Source of the DNA: Archegozetes longisetosus
Taxonomy: Eukaryota; Arthropoda; Arachnida; Sarcoptiformes; Trhypochthoniidae
Assembly: GCA_018873245.2 (NCBI GenBank)
Contig: JAEMBT020000001.1
Coordinates: forward strand, 992,001-1,056,000
DNA: 64,000 nucleotides
Reading direction: 5' to 3'
Under the pieces are notes generated by a model that saw nothing but the letters and a program-made list of their open reading frames with translations, did not search any database and was not told the origin of the DNA. Each line of letters opens with the position of its first letter. Position 1 is the first letter of the stretch. Position numbers and translations under genes: made by a program. Shown piece after piece: positions 1-13,604 of this stretch.

Positions 1-1545
1 TGTGACATCTCGCGTTTGGACCAATTACTGATCTGAATCACATTTGACTGGACAGATGATGTCTCTAAACCTAAAGTGTAATTTGTTTTGAATGCCTGAA
101 CCAGAGAGCTCTGGTTTTTGCTTATGGAGTATGAATAGTAGGGCCGCGACTATCATATTTGACAGGGAGCGCGAGCACCGCTTCTTTCACAATAACATAG
201 TGGTAAACATTTGCTTCAATCTTAGCTGTCAGTCAATCTTATTTTTTCTCTCTTGAAAAATTAGACTAACTTTTTGCCTACTAATAGATTGTTGAAAAGG
301 TAGTAAGATTATGGAGCAATAAGTTGGTGAAAAGGTGCTAAAAGTTACTAAAACGTTCAGATCAATATATTTTCCAAATGAATCGTTTAAAACAATTAAG
401 TTGAAGTTTTAATAATATGATACGTTTATATAATTATAATAAATAATATGAAAAAGAGAGAGTCATGTCAACTTTCTTATCTTTTTTTCAACTCTAAGCT
501 ATGATTTATGTTCTAATTATGCAAAATAATGTGTGGAATAAATGGATTTTTATCCACAGTTGAAATTTCTTTTTCAACACATTTTCATTTATTCATCTTT
601 CTTATTGTTTTTACATTAATTGTTTTTCAATTTGTGCGATATTTTCGTCACATTTTGACTGATAGTGTATCGAAAAAGTATATTTTGCTCATAAATAAAA
701 ATGATATACCATTGAATGATAACTGAAAAGAAGGTATAATTTAGTTTAATAACTCGTAACAATTACAGTTAAACTATAAAAGTTAGCAAAAAACTAAAGA
801 AATATATAAAATGTTAGAGATTGAAATGTCGGGACTAACAGTTATGCTTGTTTGCCTATTATAAATGTGTTGTTATGTTTGTTGTCAATGTGTGACTGGT
901 TTGAAAGATGCAGTACTAGTAGTTACTTGTCTAGTGTTAGTTCTATAAGAATGAGTAGTTTATATACAATTATATATCTTACACGTTATATTTATATTAA
1001 ACTATATTATCAATTTAGTTCTATCTTTTTGATCACTTGCATCTTTTGACGACTTCCATCTGATTCCTGTTTCTCAACTTTTCTACTCTAAACACAATTA
1101 GTAATCAAATGAATGAGTAGTTGATTATAATTTTAGAGTTGTTTTTATAATATTTGAATTTGAATATAATATATATGTAGAATATGTTAATAATGATTAT
1201 AAGGTAATAATAATAATAATAATTTGGGATAAGTAACTCGTGATTTGGGATAAGGTTTTATGGCTGTGGAGCACACCTGGAATAGGTTTAAGAAGAAGTA
1301 GTTTTAAGTTAAGCTAACAAATATAGCTTGTATTAGAGTTGCCTCCAGCATATGACTGTTGAATTTTGATTGACAGGTTCGCCTCTCTTTCCCCGCATAT
1401 ATATGCTGTGAACGCATCATGCTCTTTTCTATTTTATCTTCTATTTTATTCTGCCCTTAGCCAATTTCTACTGATTTTTCATTTGCTCTTCATTATTATT
1501 TGCTACCGCTTTTCAAAGGACAGAAGAATTTCTTAAGATTGCAAC

Positions 1546-1619
1546 TGGTCTTCGAGAGGTCTTCCAGAGGTCTTTCATAGGTCTTTCATAGGTCTTTCAT
1601 AGGTCTCGCAGAGGTCTGG
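1546..1619 (+). repeat. minisatellite, unit about 12 bp (AGGTCTTTCAT type)
   Basis: Five to six copies of aggtctttcat or aggtcttcga variants; the central three are near identical. Confidence 0.92.
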
Positions 1620-3151
1620 AATAGGATTGGGTCAGAAAGATGTATAGAAAAACATTTGTTGTGACACTAACTTGTGCCACATACATAAATATGAAATAAT
1701 GTTTTTCTCCTCGTATTTAGATGTTGTAATTTTTAACCCTTAGTAATTAATCACTGTTTTGATGCGGTGGTGACTTGAAGGGTGTGTTAGGCCCTCATCA
1801 AATTCTATTTTAGTTGCTTTTTGCTGCTATAGTGCTCTTCAGTTCACTTCAGTTCTGTCACAAAATACTATTATCACATTAACAATAAATGACAAAATCT
1901 TATTCATTTTTCTCTCCTTAACTATGTCTTAATAAGCCCAAACTATAACTCTTTAACTTGTTTTAAACTGATCTGATTTGCGACTTAAGTGACAATTTTT
2001 GCAAATCTACGAACAAACAAATGAAACGAAAAGATGAGAATCAATAGTTTTGGTTGAAATGTATTTATAGGTATTTGATGATGTGTGACAAACATATATT
2101 AATCAGATAGAAGAGAGTGTTAACATGAAAATAAATGTGTTCACATTGAATTGTTCGTATTACGAGTTATACTTGTATTTTATTATCTCAATATTTATTA
2201 TCATTATAACTCTTCTCCAAAATATGATTAGATTACAGTTAAGCCACTGCTCTAATCATTTATAATTTTTTTCTTTAACCGCATTTCCAGTTAATCCAGT
2301 TTTTACTTTACTTTATAACTCATACCATATAAAATACTGATAACTCATATCTTTTATGAAGCAGATCAAACCAAAGTGAATATTAACTTGAAACCTGAAA
2401 CAAGCTGCATCATAAAAACACTTTATTCAATTCTACTTCTCTCCTATTTGTTTCACTCTAAATCATTCCAGTATTAAGACTATTGGCACACATAACAAAT
2501 CCCTTCATCGCCGAAGATGTTTATGTTTTAGCTAATTTCTTATCGCTTCCAATCTATATATGCAATAGTTTTAAAGTGCAAGTATTCTTATCTCATTTGC
2601 ACCGATAAACTGTTTGCTCTATTCAAACAAATGTCTTTTAACGCGACCTATCGGGCGATTTCTACTCTACCAATACTACTAATACTACCACTTATACTAT
2701 ATTTCTATCTAAATAAGTTCTAAACAATTCAATTTGATTAAGTGTATCCACTTTTGACTCGTCTCACAATATTTATATAATTCTAGCTTTTAGGTCAATA
2801 CTAGAATTTCATAAAATGGAAACACTCTGATTTTTCATAAAGCCTTAATAAATCAATTTTTTCTATTCTTTAAGAGTCTGCTCTTAATGTAAATCCAGGT
2901 ATTATTTGCACACTTTTATTGTTTTATTACTTTCTACTGTTTCGTGCAATCAACAAACAGTGCCTCAAATGCCTTTCACTCAATCAAATTCTCTATTTTC
3001 ATCCCAAATATATACTCAATATATAGCTTATTTTAGTTTTAATTTCGATTTTTCTCCTCTTTTTTCTTATTAAACTGCATTTCATCTTCTCCACCACTCG
3101 CACTATAAATATTACATTTAGTTTTAGTTTTAGATCAAAGCTGACTTTTCA

Positions 3152-3154
<3 letters not shown>

Positions 3155-3201
<47 letters not shown>
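3155..3201 (+). repeat. (TC)n microsatellite, 47 bp
   Basis: Uninterrupted TC dinucleotides, about 23 copies. Confidence 0.97.
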
Positions 3202-3202
<1 letters not shown>

Positions 3203-3937
3203 AAGATTTTTCGATCAAATTTGATGAAAATTTCACTTTAAATTGAACATAAACTGCAAAAATATGTACTTATCAATCTCAGAAAGCAATGATCTTATGT
3301 TGAATTTTCAAATATTGCAAATTGCAAGCACTCAAACGGGATGTAAGACATCTAAACTATTCAATAGTATTTCAATGTAAAGAGTGTTTTAATACTGAAA
3401 TAATTATAATATATGTTGCGTTCAAATTGTTGGCATTAGCTTCGCATTCATAGCTATATCGGTTGAACTTAGCGTTGAATCCCAAGTATGAATAACTTAT
3501 AAAAACAATTTTACGTCTAATCCGTTGTATTGTATTGTAAGTTAAAACTGAAGGCAAAGTTGAAGCGAGACAATAGGGGATGCAGACCATGCAGACCACG
3601 CAGACTACACTATATTTTTGATAAAGAAATTCACATTGCGCTCATATCGAGCGGTCTCACCGCTGTGCTCATAGTTTTGTGATGATGTTTGTGCTGCAGT
3701 TATATTGTGTTAGTATAGGATTAGAAATGATATTAGAAAACGTGCGCTAATAATTTAGAATCAGTCATCATACGGATGAAACAAATGGAGGCACTCATTA
3801 GCATCGGCCAACTATAGCTTAACAACAAATACATTTTACTTATAACTAATAACCCCATAACTTTCTAATTCCACTCTATTTTAGCTCTGGATTATACCTT
3901 CTGTTATATTTGTTCATCAGTTAGATCTTCAGTTTGC

Positions 3938-4050
3938 AGCTTGAGCTTGTTTTGTGTACAAGTTTTAGATCTCGAGCTCAAAGCTTGAGCTCGTTTTGAA
4001 GAGGTTTTAGATCTCGAACTCAATGCTTAAGCTTGTTTTGTATAGAAGTT
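3938..4050 (+). repeat. minisatellite, unit about 46 bp, 2.5 copies
   Basis: The unit carries gcttgagcttgttttg and ttttagatctcgagctca; copies differ by a few bases. Each unit contains the palindromes agatct and gagctc or relatives. Confidence 0.9.
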
Positions 4051-4874
4051 TTTGTTGAATTTGTTGGTTCAATAATTTATCACTTTATGATTAAATATGA
4101 GTTGGTATTCATTGGATTTGTACCTTTTGGAAAATTTCTTTTCTCTCATTTTTATTATAGCTTTGAGTCAGTTCTTTACTACTGCCTCAAAATTTAAGGA
4201 TTGTTTGAGCAGTCGATTGACTTTTATTAAAGTTTATCATAAAATTGAAATACTTATTCGTTTTGCTACTCATTTTTATTCGTCTTATCTCTTTAATACA
4301 CATCAATAGTGCCTGGAGGTGAGCATTATTTCAGTGCCACCTGCAGTGCTTTTACTCTATGCCTCTTTTTTATGCTTTTTTCCCTTCCAATAAAGCCTTG
4401 CATTCACTTCTTATCATCTTTCACTACTATTACATTCTTTACTTTGGTTTGCCTTCTCTCTCAATACTCTTACAAAATCTAAATTTTTTCACAAATATTT
4501 CAAGTGTTTTTCGGTCAAAAGTGGTTTTTTATATTATTATTCAGACAAAAGTAAGACTTATTGTAAGTTATTCTTCAAAAGGATAGAACTCATAAATACG
4601 TTGAATGACGTGAAATTTAGAGTTTTGAAAATTGAGCGCAAAAAACCTCATATAAAACCAATCTCTGTGTCTCTCCGCCAAGTCAACTAAGTTTGAAAGT
4701 TAATGTTCTCTCAAATCTATTTTAGTCAAGTTTAGGGTTAGAAAGAAGAAGAGATTCCAGATATTGACGAGAAACTGTATTTTCAACTGTATTTTGTGAA
4801 GCAGCCAACAAATACATAAATACAGTACGCCTTTGGCTCTAGCACTAGATTTTGTTCAGCTGAGTGGGCTCAGC

Positions 4875-4880
4875 ACTCAC

Positions 4881-4974
<94 letters not shown>

Positions 4975-5010
4975 CTCCCTCCCTCTCTCTCTTTCCTTCT
5001 CCTTCTTTCT
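4875..5010 (+). repeat. imperfect (CT)n array, about 136 bp
   Basis: Polypyrimidine run with TTTC, TTCT and CCCT interruptions and one CTGT. It is the longest nearly pure pyrimidine stretch in the first 12 kb. Confidence 0.96.
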
Positions 5011-5610
5011 AAGTTGTTGCATTTGATTTCAAATTAAAGCTTTTCATCTATCAAACCATTCGACTAATGCTGTTATCACTGAATTAGAATATTATTTTTT
5101 GCTCTGTTTGAAAGCTTTGAAAAAATAATTTTAGTTTTAGTGATTTGATCCATCAAAGCATTATAAGAGTGGATGACTGGCATTAATATTAAAGACAAGA
5201 CTATTAAAAGACTATCGATTTGAATGAAATACATTAGAATTATATTCGTATTAATGATATAAATGAGTGTAGTGCTAGATAACGACAATTTAGTTACAAA
5301 AGCATAAAAAGCATGTAATAGAATAAACAGTACTTAAAAATGAAATTGACATTAGGACTGGCTTTTTATAATACTTATTTTAGTTGATTCTGATTTGAAT
5401 TTTCATACCATTAAGTCAATAGAAAACTAAATGTTCTGCAACCATCTCCTCATTGATGATATTTTTTGTGGGTGAGTCGTCCAAAGTAATGTACATAAAA
5501 CCACTTTTATTCTGCCTCTTTTCTTCTTCATATGTATCGATTTGATGTGTATATATAACTTATATATATTTCTATACTATGTCTCTCCCTTTCGATTGCC
5601 TTAAGGGAAT

Positions 5611-5733
5611 TTAAGTATAAGTATATCAGTCTATAAGTATATATGTCTATAAGTGTATATGTCTATAAGTATATATGTGTATAGCTATTTCTCTCTATAA
5701 CTATACCAGTCTTTAAGTATATGAGTCTATGAG
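5611..5733 (+). repeat. minisatellite, unit about 18 bp (GTCTATAAGTATATAT type)
   Basis: Six to seven degenerate copies of gtctataagtatatat. Confidence 0.9.
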
Positions 5734-6264
5734 AATATGGCAAAATTGCCCATAAAAATAACATCAGAGGGAGTCGAAAGATCAACAAAGACTTATTCGC
5801 ATCACTCTCACAGCTTAGCAAATACTGCATCAGAACATTTTCAGCTTCCATTGCCTTGTATTACTTCAAAAATTTATTTCAAATTGAGTGTGACGTGTAT
5901 GGCATCACTTTTGATATTTCGTATACCAATCAATATATCACCGGTTATATCATCAAAACCGATAGAGAGACACACTTTTAGAGACACTTTTAGAGACCAA
6001 TAGAGATAGAGAGCAAAAAATTGTCTTAAAATAACCATAAATCTGTCATCAGGTGGTTTTGGTCTTCAGCTTAATTTCGAGAACAGATCAATTGAGCTGA
6101 TGTTCAGTCTTTCGTAGAGCTAATTATTTTTTCAGATTTGTTTGTAATCCAGTTCCATATCTTCTCATTTAATGGTCTTCTTCTTGTGACTCATTTTGGT
6201 TGCCTAAAAGGTCATTACTTAAGTTTAGGCCTGATGTCCAGCATTGCGAACATTGATTTTAGTT

Positions 6265-6344
6265 GAGAGCTATGGGGGATATAAGAGAGTTGGGGAGAGA
6301 GCTATGGACGAGAGCTATGGAGATATAAGAGAGTTGGGGACGAG
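6265..6344 (+). repeat. tandem duplication of an agagctatgg/gatataagagagttgggg unit
   Basis: The phrase gatataagagagttgggga occurs twice, with gagagctatgg present three times around it. Confidence 0.88.
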
Positions 6345-7544
6345 TCCTATGAGGACTAGCACTAGCATCAAATCCATGAGAGTGATGGAAGCATCCATTG
6401 GTTCATCACCTAATCCCGTGTGAAATACATGTATGGCTTTGATATTGGAGGTGACACTCTCTTAATTCTGGTTGTTTGATTCGAAAGATTATCAGCGCCT
6501 ATAGTTTAACGACTTTTTCTTTTTAGTTGTCTTACGTGCTCTTATGTTTCTATGTTTTAACCTTATCTCATGCCTGCAGACTCTTACACATGCATTTAGT
6601 CGCAAACATAACCTAATATTGGCTCTCATTTTTGAGATGCAGCACATCTCACTGTAATAGTTAACACGAATAGCTTTCACTGTTCTCTAGAGATTTGCAT
6701 CTTTTTCTATGTTATTTGACATGTTTTCTATTCTTCTAACTTCATATGTACTTCTCTATGCATATGAACGGGTTTTTAGGTAGTCTTTAAAGGTATAACT
6801 CACTTAATATGGGTTCATGAATACGATAGAGTTGTGAATACAGCTCAGAATACAATTGTGAGTACAGTTCTGTTACAGCTCTGAATAGCGCACAGTTGTG
6901 CCTAATCTAAGATTCATGTAATATCACTTTTTTCCGTTTGTTTGTTTTTATGCTCTACTCTATTGCCAACTTTCACTACTAGTCCCTTAGCTTTTTACCA
7001 ATTTTGTGCTCCTTTGCAACCTAGGGATAAGCCAAATAAATCTCTTTATCCCAAAACGAGAAAAACGCATTCCATTCGTGCCTATTCTTTACTTCACGTT
7101 TTGTTCCCCCAATACTTCTCTTACTTTACTTTCCCCTCATTTCTCTCTTTCCTTTGACTTGAAATCTGCAAAAACAAAGTTGTGTTATAGCAACACATTT
7201 CTTCTTTGGTTAGTTTTAGTACTTTTTTCTTCTTCTTTTCCTATATCTGATCGTATAGTTTAAGTTATCTAAACCGATGATGAAGATGGAAGGGCTGGAG
7301 AGGGACGAAAATGTTTTTGTCTGAAGACATGAAATGTTAGACTTTTAAAACTAACCACCAATTCTACTCGAAATGTCTTCATCGATAGCCTTCTCTCCAC
7401 ATATAATGACTTTTCCCTAAAATATCATTTTCTTAACCGATTCTTCAATAATATTGATGGCATGTTTGCTGACCGAATCTATAAAGTAGACCAGTTTTAC
7501 CTTTAGAAAGGTTGTTAATATTCGGTAAATTTGTTTTTATAGTA

Positions 7545-7580
7545 GAAGTTGAGGTTGAAGTTGAAGTTGAAGTTGAAGTA
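7545..7580 (+). repeat. (GTTGAA)n hexanucleotide run
   Basis: About five units of gttgaa with one ggttga variant. It codes Ser-Thr repeats on the minus strand by composition only. Confidence 0.92.
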
Positions 7581-8088
7581 GATTTCGCTGTTTTCAGTCT
7601 CGTTATGCTCCAGTGGCTCAGACAACGAGCCCTAATATAAATTGAATCTCTCATAAAAAAAAAACATACTCCCCTTATTTCCAATGAATATCTACTTTAT
7701 ATCTTTGTTATACAATTCAAACAATTAATCAAAGCCATTAATTTTTGTCTATTGGCTAATTTGGATTTCGTGTCTTTCATCAAATTGTGATATACAGTAA
7801 TTTATATATTGGCTCATTTGTGGTATCGACCAATTCTTGTCAATCTATTGGAATATAAACTATTTGATGGTCATAAAAAAGAACAACATATATCTATATA
7901 CAATGAAAGTGCGCCAAATCTCAACTAATGACAATAAGAACCAGAGAAAAAACTACCATAACTTGAGTTTTGCATTCTCGTAATGAGACTGGCATTGAAG
8001 AGACCAAATCTTACGTATTTATATCTCCCATGAGTACTAATAAGAGAGAATAGTAGCCGAAGTTAGGCGTAATGGATATATGTTATGG

Positions 8089-8227
8089 TAGGTTCTGCTG
8101 GGGCTGATTCTGTTGGAGTTGGTTCTGTTAGGGCAGATTCTGTTAGGGCTAGTTCTGTTACGACTAGTACTGTTACAGCTAGTTCTGTTGCGACTTCTTC
8201 TGTTACGACTTCTGCTTCTGTTCTGTT
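8089..8227 (+). repeat. minisatellite, unit 15 bp (TTCTGTTAGGGCTAG type)
   Basis: Eight to nine copies. Because the unit is a multiple of three, it makes a Leu-rich repeat frame (LVLLRLVLLQ) on +, which I take to be accidental. Confidence 0.93.
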
Positions 8228-9295
8228 ATGTTTCACAATTTCCTAATTCACGGCCGGAAAATGTAATGCTGGTCAGTCAATATCCTTTCCAATAGGCAAT
8301 GCGCTCATATCCATAGAGGCTCTTTATATAATGAAACAACATGACTCCCACGATGCCTAGCATTTCTTTTTCATATGAACTTATACCCAATGCCTATACT
8401 ACTAGTGGTATCTCTTCCCTTATCCCTTCTCTGATACTCGACCTTTCTTTTACTTGTTTTTTGTGGTCCAAAGCGTTGCAGTTTTCCATTGGTGTTGAGA
8501 TACACGATTTTTTCTTTCTTTTATGCATTGGATTGCATTTAAGCCTCGCTTCTGGTTGTTGATGATGTAACCCCTAAAATGCTCGTTGTTGTGCCAGTTG
8601 ATTGATGATGATTTAATCCTGGTTTATATGGCCAAAGGGTGGTTGTGCTGGACTGACCATTTAGATGTAATACATCATACCTTACTTTCGCTGAATCTTG
8701 CTTTGCCACCAGTGCCGAGCTCTCTAAATGCATTACACCCTTAGTGTAGGACATACTAGACGTTATAACACTATCACTACTGTGTATATGTTGTTCTTAT
8801 CGCTTTTTATACTCTCCTTAAGGATATGCTATCTTTTTCAACACAAAGTAATAGTAATAATAATATATGTGGCTTAAGATGTACTTCAGATACAAAAGCG
8901 TTTGATTGCATATTTTGAAAAAATTAATTTAGACTTTCATAGCCATTTATGAAAATTGAATAGTACTCATGATTTTTGTTTATTTTTCCAATTTAGGTAA
9001 GAAAATCAAATTTAGACAATATGTGAATTAAATGCGGGAGTCTTTAAGAAAGATACACGTTATATAAGAAGCAACCATAAAGACAGCACGTAATCGGGTA
9101 AAACTCAAACTGTTTAAGCTGACAGTTCACGTTCGACAACATTGTTTTGACAATTAAATGAAGTCTAAAAAATAAATAGAACAATAAACTAGTCTTTTAT
9201 AGCTTTAAATATTATTGCTATTTAAAGACTCTGCTATTTTATGGCCAGTAATATAAATGAATATATTAGCGATTTATTAAATAGTCAGACACTTA

Positions 9296-9381
9296 GTTCT
9301 GTTTTTATGGAATCTTAATTCTGGTTTTATGGAATCTTAATTTTGTTTTTATAGAATCTTAATTCTGTTTTTATACAATCT
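9296..9381 (+). repeat. minisatellite, unit 20 bp, four copies
   Basis: Units of ttctgtttttatggaatctt plus aa, very regular. Confidence 0.94.
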
Positions 9382-9860
9382 CTGATAAGCTCTTGTCTTG
9401 TTTTCTGGTTTTGGTCAATGAATAGTGTTTGGAACCATAAAATTTTTACGAGAATATAAAATCACCATGTAATACATGGCCTGTAATTTTCTTACTTATC
9501 GCTATCTTTTCAATAGCTCTTTTACACTCACTCATCATTTATTGTCCCTAACATTCCTCTCCAACAAATCATTTGCTAAACTTTTATATTCCACTAGTGT
9601 TTACCCCAATCTTATACCACTTTTATTTGCTTTCTTTTTCTCTTCTATGAATACTTTCTTAATTTGAATGTCTCTCCTCTTCAAAGAGTCACTTCTGATG
9701 AAGTGTTGTACTAAAAAATTTTAGGAATAAATTTATTCAGCTTTTTTCATCGCAAATGTTCACTTTTATTAGGAAAGTTTTCTTTAAAATTTGATTATTC
9801 ATTGAATTAATAAAATGTTTGGGTGTAGTGAGTGAAGAAAGAGTGGATCTGGCAATTTGT

Positions 9861-9988
9861 GTAGAGTGTTTTCATGTGTTAGTTGTGCTTTTTGTAGAGC
9901 ATTTTCATATATAAGTTATGCCTTTTGTAGAGCATTTTCATATATAAGTTGTGCCTTTTCTAGAGTGTTTTCATATCTAAGTTGCGCC
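9861..9988 (+). repeat. minisatellite, unit about 39 bp, three copies
   Basis: Each copy has tagagcattttcatatataa followed by gttgtgccttttg; copies differ at a few positions. Confidence 0.94.
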
Positions 9989-11438
9989 AAATTGTTTTGC
10001 ATAGTGTGCTTGTAAGGTTTGCTTTTTAATATGTTAATGCATCACAATTGAAAGCAGGCAAATCGTATACTAATAACGCCAAGCAAGCCATTCATTTTAT
10101 ATTACAATTTCAAAAATTGGTGCATTACTTAACGGCACTTAGACTTTCATACAATTTAATACAGCCTAAGCTACTACTATTTGCTACTGTTTGCAGTTTG
10201 GCATCTCGACATCACTTTACTTTACTGATTGAATTTTGAGTGTGCCATTACTTATATAAAGCACTGCATTCACATAACAATACTACACCAAACTGTATCA
10301 AATCTACAAAATGCAAAACCATTTCATCCCAATTTTCAACACTGAACTTACTAAATCTATTGCTACTCATTTGCAAGTGGTGCGACTCTTTCTTCTGTTC
10401 TACTTTTACCATAAACCTATTCTGTTGTTTTAGGCCACTTCACCAATACATAAGATTTTAGTAGAAAAATGTCGCATTTGCGTCAATTTTTGAAGTAAAG
10501 TCAATTTGCTTTGACCAAATCAAGTTGACATTGGTGTAGATTGGTGTGTAATGTTTGTGTTGTGCTTATGTTGTGCCTGTTGTCGAGAATTTGGTTGACA
10601 ATACGCTCGTACATAAGCATAACAAATAACCATGTAATGCTTTCTGCCTTTAGCTTTTATTTATGTTTTAGTAATTTTATGCAGAAAACATGCATTTTGA
10701 CAGCGACTACTAAAAAGGGTGTTCAAAATTAGGCGTTTCATTCTCGCCTCAATTGGTTCTGAACTTATAAATTGTTTTTAGTTAAGATCTGACTATTTAT
10801 TTGAAAGTGTGTATTACATATTAATTTAGATTTTCAACTCTTAATAACTGACTTTTAATATAACAGTAATTAAAATATACTCATAAATCAATTTGAATTT
10901 GAATTTTTAGCTAAACAAATGATTAGAAATGTGGCACAAGTTTGAAATGATAACTTAATTAAATTGGTTGTTAATATAATTTATAAGGTTAGTCACTTGA
11001 AGGCTTGCTTATATGCATTTATTTTTAAACTCCTAGTCCTACGTTTGGTCTTTTGCCAGTTTAGCCTTCTTTATACACTTATTTTGTACTTATTTTACAT
11101 TTATTAACTTTTGCTTCTCTTATATTCATTTATTGCCACAATGATTGCCGATCAGTTGATTTACCTCAACAGATCAAATACGATTGGGATCGGGCTCGTA
11201 CTAAGTTTGCGAGTCTTTGAGCACTTTTATGCTCAACTCTTAGCAACTCGATAGAGATTTTATTGGCTTTCTTTGATTCGTTAGTAAAATAGAGAGAAAT
11301 AGAGAGTACACACACTCAGTCACACATACAGTGGAATGATTTTGATTTAGATTTATGAGCCATTACTGGTGGTCCCTTCAATGTGATCTTCTATCGATCG
11401 CTGCAGTTTCTGCATCATAATAATAACCAATGTAACTG

Positions 11439-11458
11439 TATATATATATATATATATA
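11439..11458 (+). repeat. short (TA)n run
   Basis: About ten TA units. Confidence 0.88.
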
Positions 11459-12135
11459 AAGAAACAATATATCAACCTTTACCCCTACTTTGCCAACTAA
11501 TTTCACGAATTTGATTCATCCTTTTTTTACTACCACTATTAATGTGACTCACTTTGAACTTAGCAATAATAATAATTGTAAGGATAGGAGTTATTATTTG
11601 ACAAGTTATGACCCATAATAGTAAATTTTACAGCAGCTACATATATGACAATAACTTGCCTCCAATTGCCATACTATCCCGCTCATTCTCTTGATTATAA
11701 CTCTATTCTTATTACTTTGTGATAGAATAGAAATATTAGCAAACCTGCCACTAGTATATTGTTATATCATTTTATTATATCGCATGCATTGCACACAACA
11801 CCAAACAAGTTCGCAACACAAGAGAACTTCACAAATGAACTAAAGAGACTGGTCCTGGTGAGTCTGTGAGTCTGTGCATCTTATCTCTTATATAACACTT
11901 TACTATTTTTATTGTCCCCTTGAGAAAGCCATCTGTCAAAAATGCTCAACCTTTTTGATGATCCTATGAAAATCCATTTCATACGCGCAATACAGGCCCA
12001 ATCCATTGCCTATCGCTTTACACTTTTCCAGTTTATCCGACACAAAACTTGCCTCAAGAGAGTACAGACGCTATCATATCATGTATTATGTGTCATATAT
12101 AACCATAAGAATATCTCTTCAGTTTTCTCAGTCTA

Positions 12136-12139
<4 letters not shown>

Positions 12140-12188
<49 letters not shown>
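12140..12188 (+). repeat. (TC)n microsatellite, 49 bp
   Basis: Perfect TC repeat followed by gtccccc. It lies about 250 bp upstream of a GA run on the same strand (12441-12476), so the pair is an inverted repeat. Confidence 0.97.
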
Positions 12189-12191
<3 letters not shown>

Positions 12192-12440
12192 CCCCTATAG
12201 TTATAGTAATTTTAGTGCTTTGTACCACAATTTCGCTGCTTTGATAATTGCAATCGTTATGGCTATACTTTACTATACTTTACTCTAGCTCTCCAAAAGA
12301 CACCAAATAAGTATTAAAAAATAGAATAGTATTTATCTCATCCTACCATCGAAAAATGACGATCTTGTTAGATATTTTTTTTGTTATACACACACCATGT
12401 CTGACGACGCGAAAGATTGGATGAAGAGAGAGTTTTTGGT

Positions 12441-12476
12441 GAGAGAGAGAGAGTGAGAGAGTGAGTGCGAGTGAGC
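12441..12476 (+). repeat. (GA)n run with GTGA interruptions
   Basis: Purine-rich run of gagaga and gagtga units; complementary to the CT tract at 12140. Confidence 0.9.
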
Positions 12477-13498
12477 TACAGGAGAGAGACTGATAGATAG
12501 GGAAAATAACATTTTCCGCTTCAATGAATTTCAGTGAGTTTTTATGTGAAAATGACCGCTCAAAAAGATTTTGTGCCAATGAAATGGGGAGCAAAAAATT
12601 GGAGTTACTCACTGAGTGAGTGTTGGCTATAACTGTGTTAAGAATTTTTTGATTCGGTTACGTTCGGTTCATACTATGGTTCACCGCTATAATAGTTTGC
12701 ACATCAAATTTTAAACACCAAACTAGATATTTACCAGTTTAAAGTTTAAATTTAAGGGGTGTGGGAATGGAGTTTAAATTGCGACAAACGCTGCATTTCA
12801 CAAAAACCATATAAACTTATATTGATATATATATATATTACAGTACATATATATACACTTCATATATATTTTGATATAGTTTTTAATACAAAATTGACGA
12901 CAAAAACTCAAAAAACACCAACTAAATTGACTGTTGCTTTTATGACCCTTATTTTTCACTCATGCAACTCGATATCTGCATTGTATTGATAAGAGATTTT
13001 CCTGGAGATTGCATTTGAATTTTTCTAATTTTATTGTGGGTTTATATCTGCATTAGTTTGCGTTATGTAACTCACACTGCATTGTGTGGCTCGCAGTAGG
13101 GGTCAGTCATCTGGTGGTAGGCAAACATCGGCTACAACCCCTGTTCGCTCTTAAATTTCCAAAAAAGATACTGTTCTGAAAGTCGAAAACGATAGAGAAT
13201 TGAATTATATGTATAACCTTTTCTCTTGTTCTCATATAATCTGTTATAGGGCTAGTATTGAGGGGTGACATCATTCTATATGTATCTTTGACAGCATTTC
13301 ATAGGAATGTGAAGCTAACACTAGAGTATTCACTCTCACTCTCGCTCTCTCTCTCACTCTATCTATCAGAGACTGTGATAGTTGTGAAAAATTCATTACA
13401 TTCGCTTTGATATTGACGCCATTCGTCGTAACTTTTGTTATTAAAACGAGAGAGTCTCTAATATTTTGTAATATGCCTAGCGTTTTTCGTTAGGTTGA

Positions 13499-13604
13499 AA
13501 TGTAACAAGCTTGAAGTTTAGCAAGCTTGTATTGCAGCTAGCTTGTATTGTAGCTAGCTTATATTGTAGCTAGCTTGAAACATAGTTAGTTTGAAATGTA
13601 GTTC
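13499..13604 (+). repeat. minisatellite, unit 18 bp with GCTAGC palindromes
   Basis: About five copies of agcttgtattgtagctag and degenerate relatives at both ends. Confidence 0.93.

Larger units (their letters stand above)
1..10000. other. non-coding AT-rich stretch, probably part of the long exd intron (block 1)
   Basis: No gene, tRNA or transposon recognised on either strand. The open frames here are short, unlike any family I know, and many start at non-ATG codons. The content is AT-rich unique sequence with the CT tracts at 3155 and 4875 and minisatellites at 1546, 3938, 5611, 6265, 7545, 8089, 9296 and 9861. The intron reading rests on the missing N-terminal exon of exd, not on anything visible here. 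Confidence 0.55.

Noticed and set aside
8113-8295. Leucine-repeat frame
   Set aside because: Made by a 15-bp minisatellite whose unit is a multiple of three.
8597-8608. TGATTGATGATG word resembling a PBC-Hox binding site
   Set aside because: Eight-base TGATTGAT words recur by chance in AT-rich DNA (also near 19635 and 31817), so a single match is not evidence of autoregulation.
11140-11250. Short ATG frame reading MIADQLIYLNRSNTIGIGL
   Set aside because: Checked as a possible missing exd N-terminal exon because it contains ctcaacagatcaaa; the translation does not match the PBC-A block.
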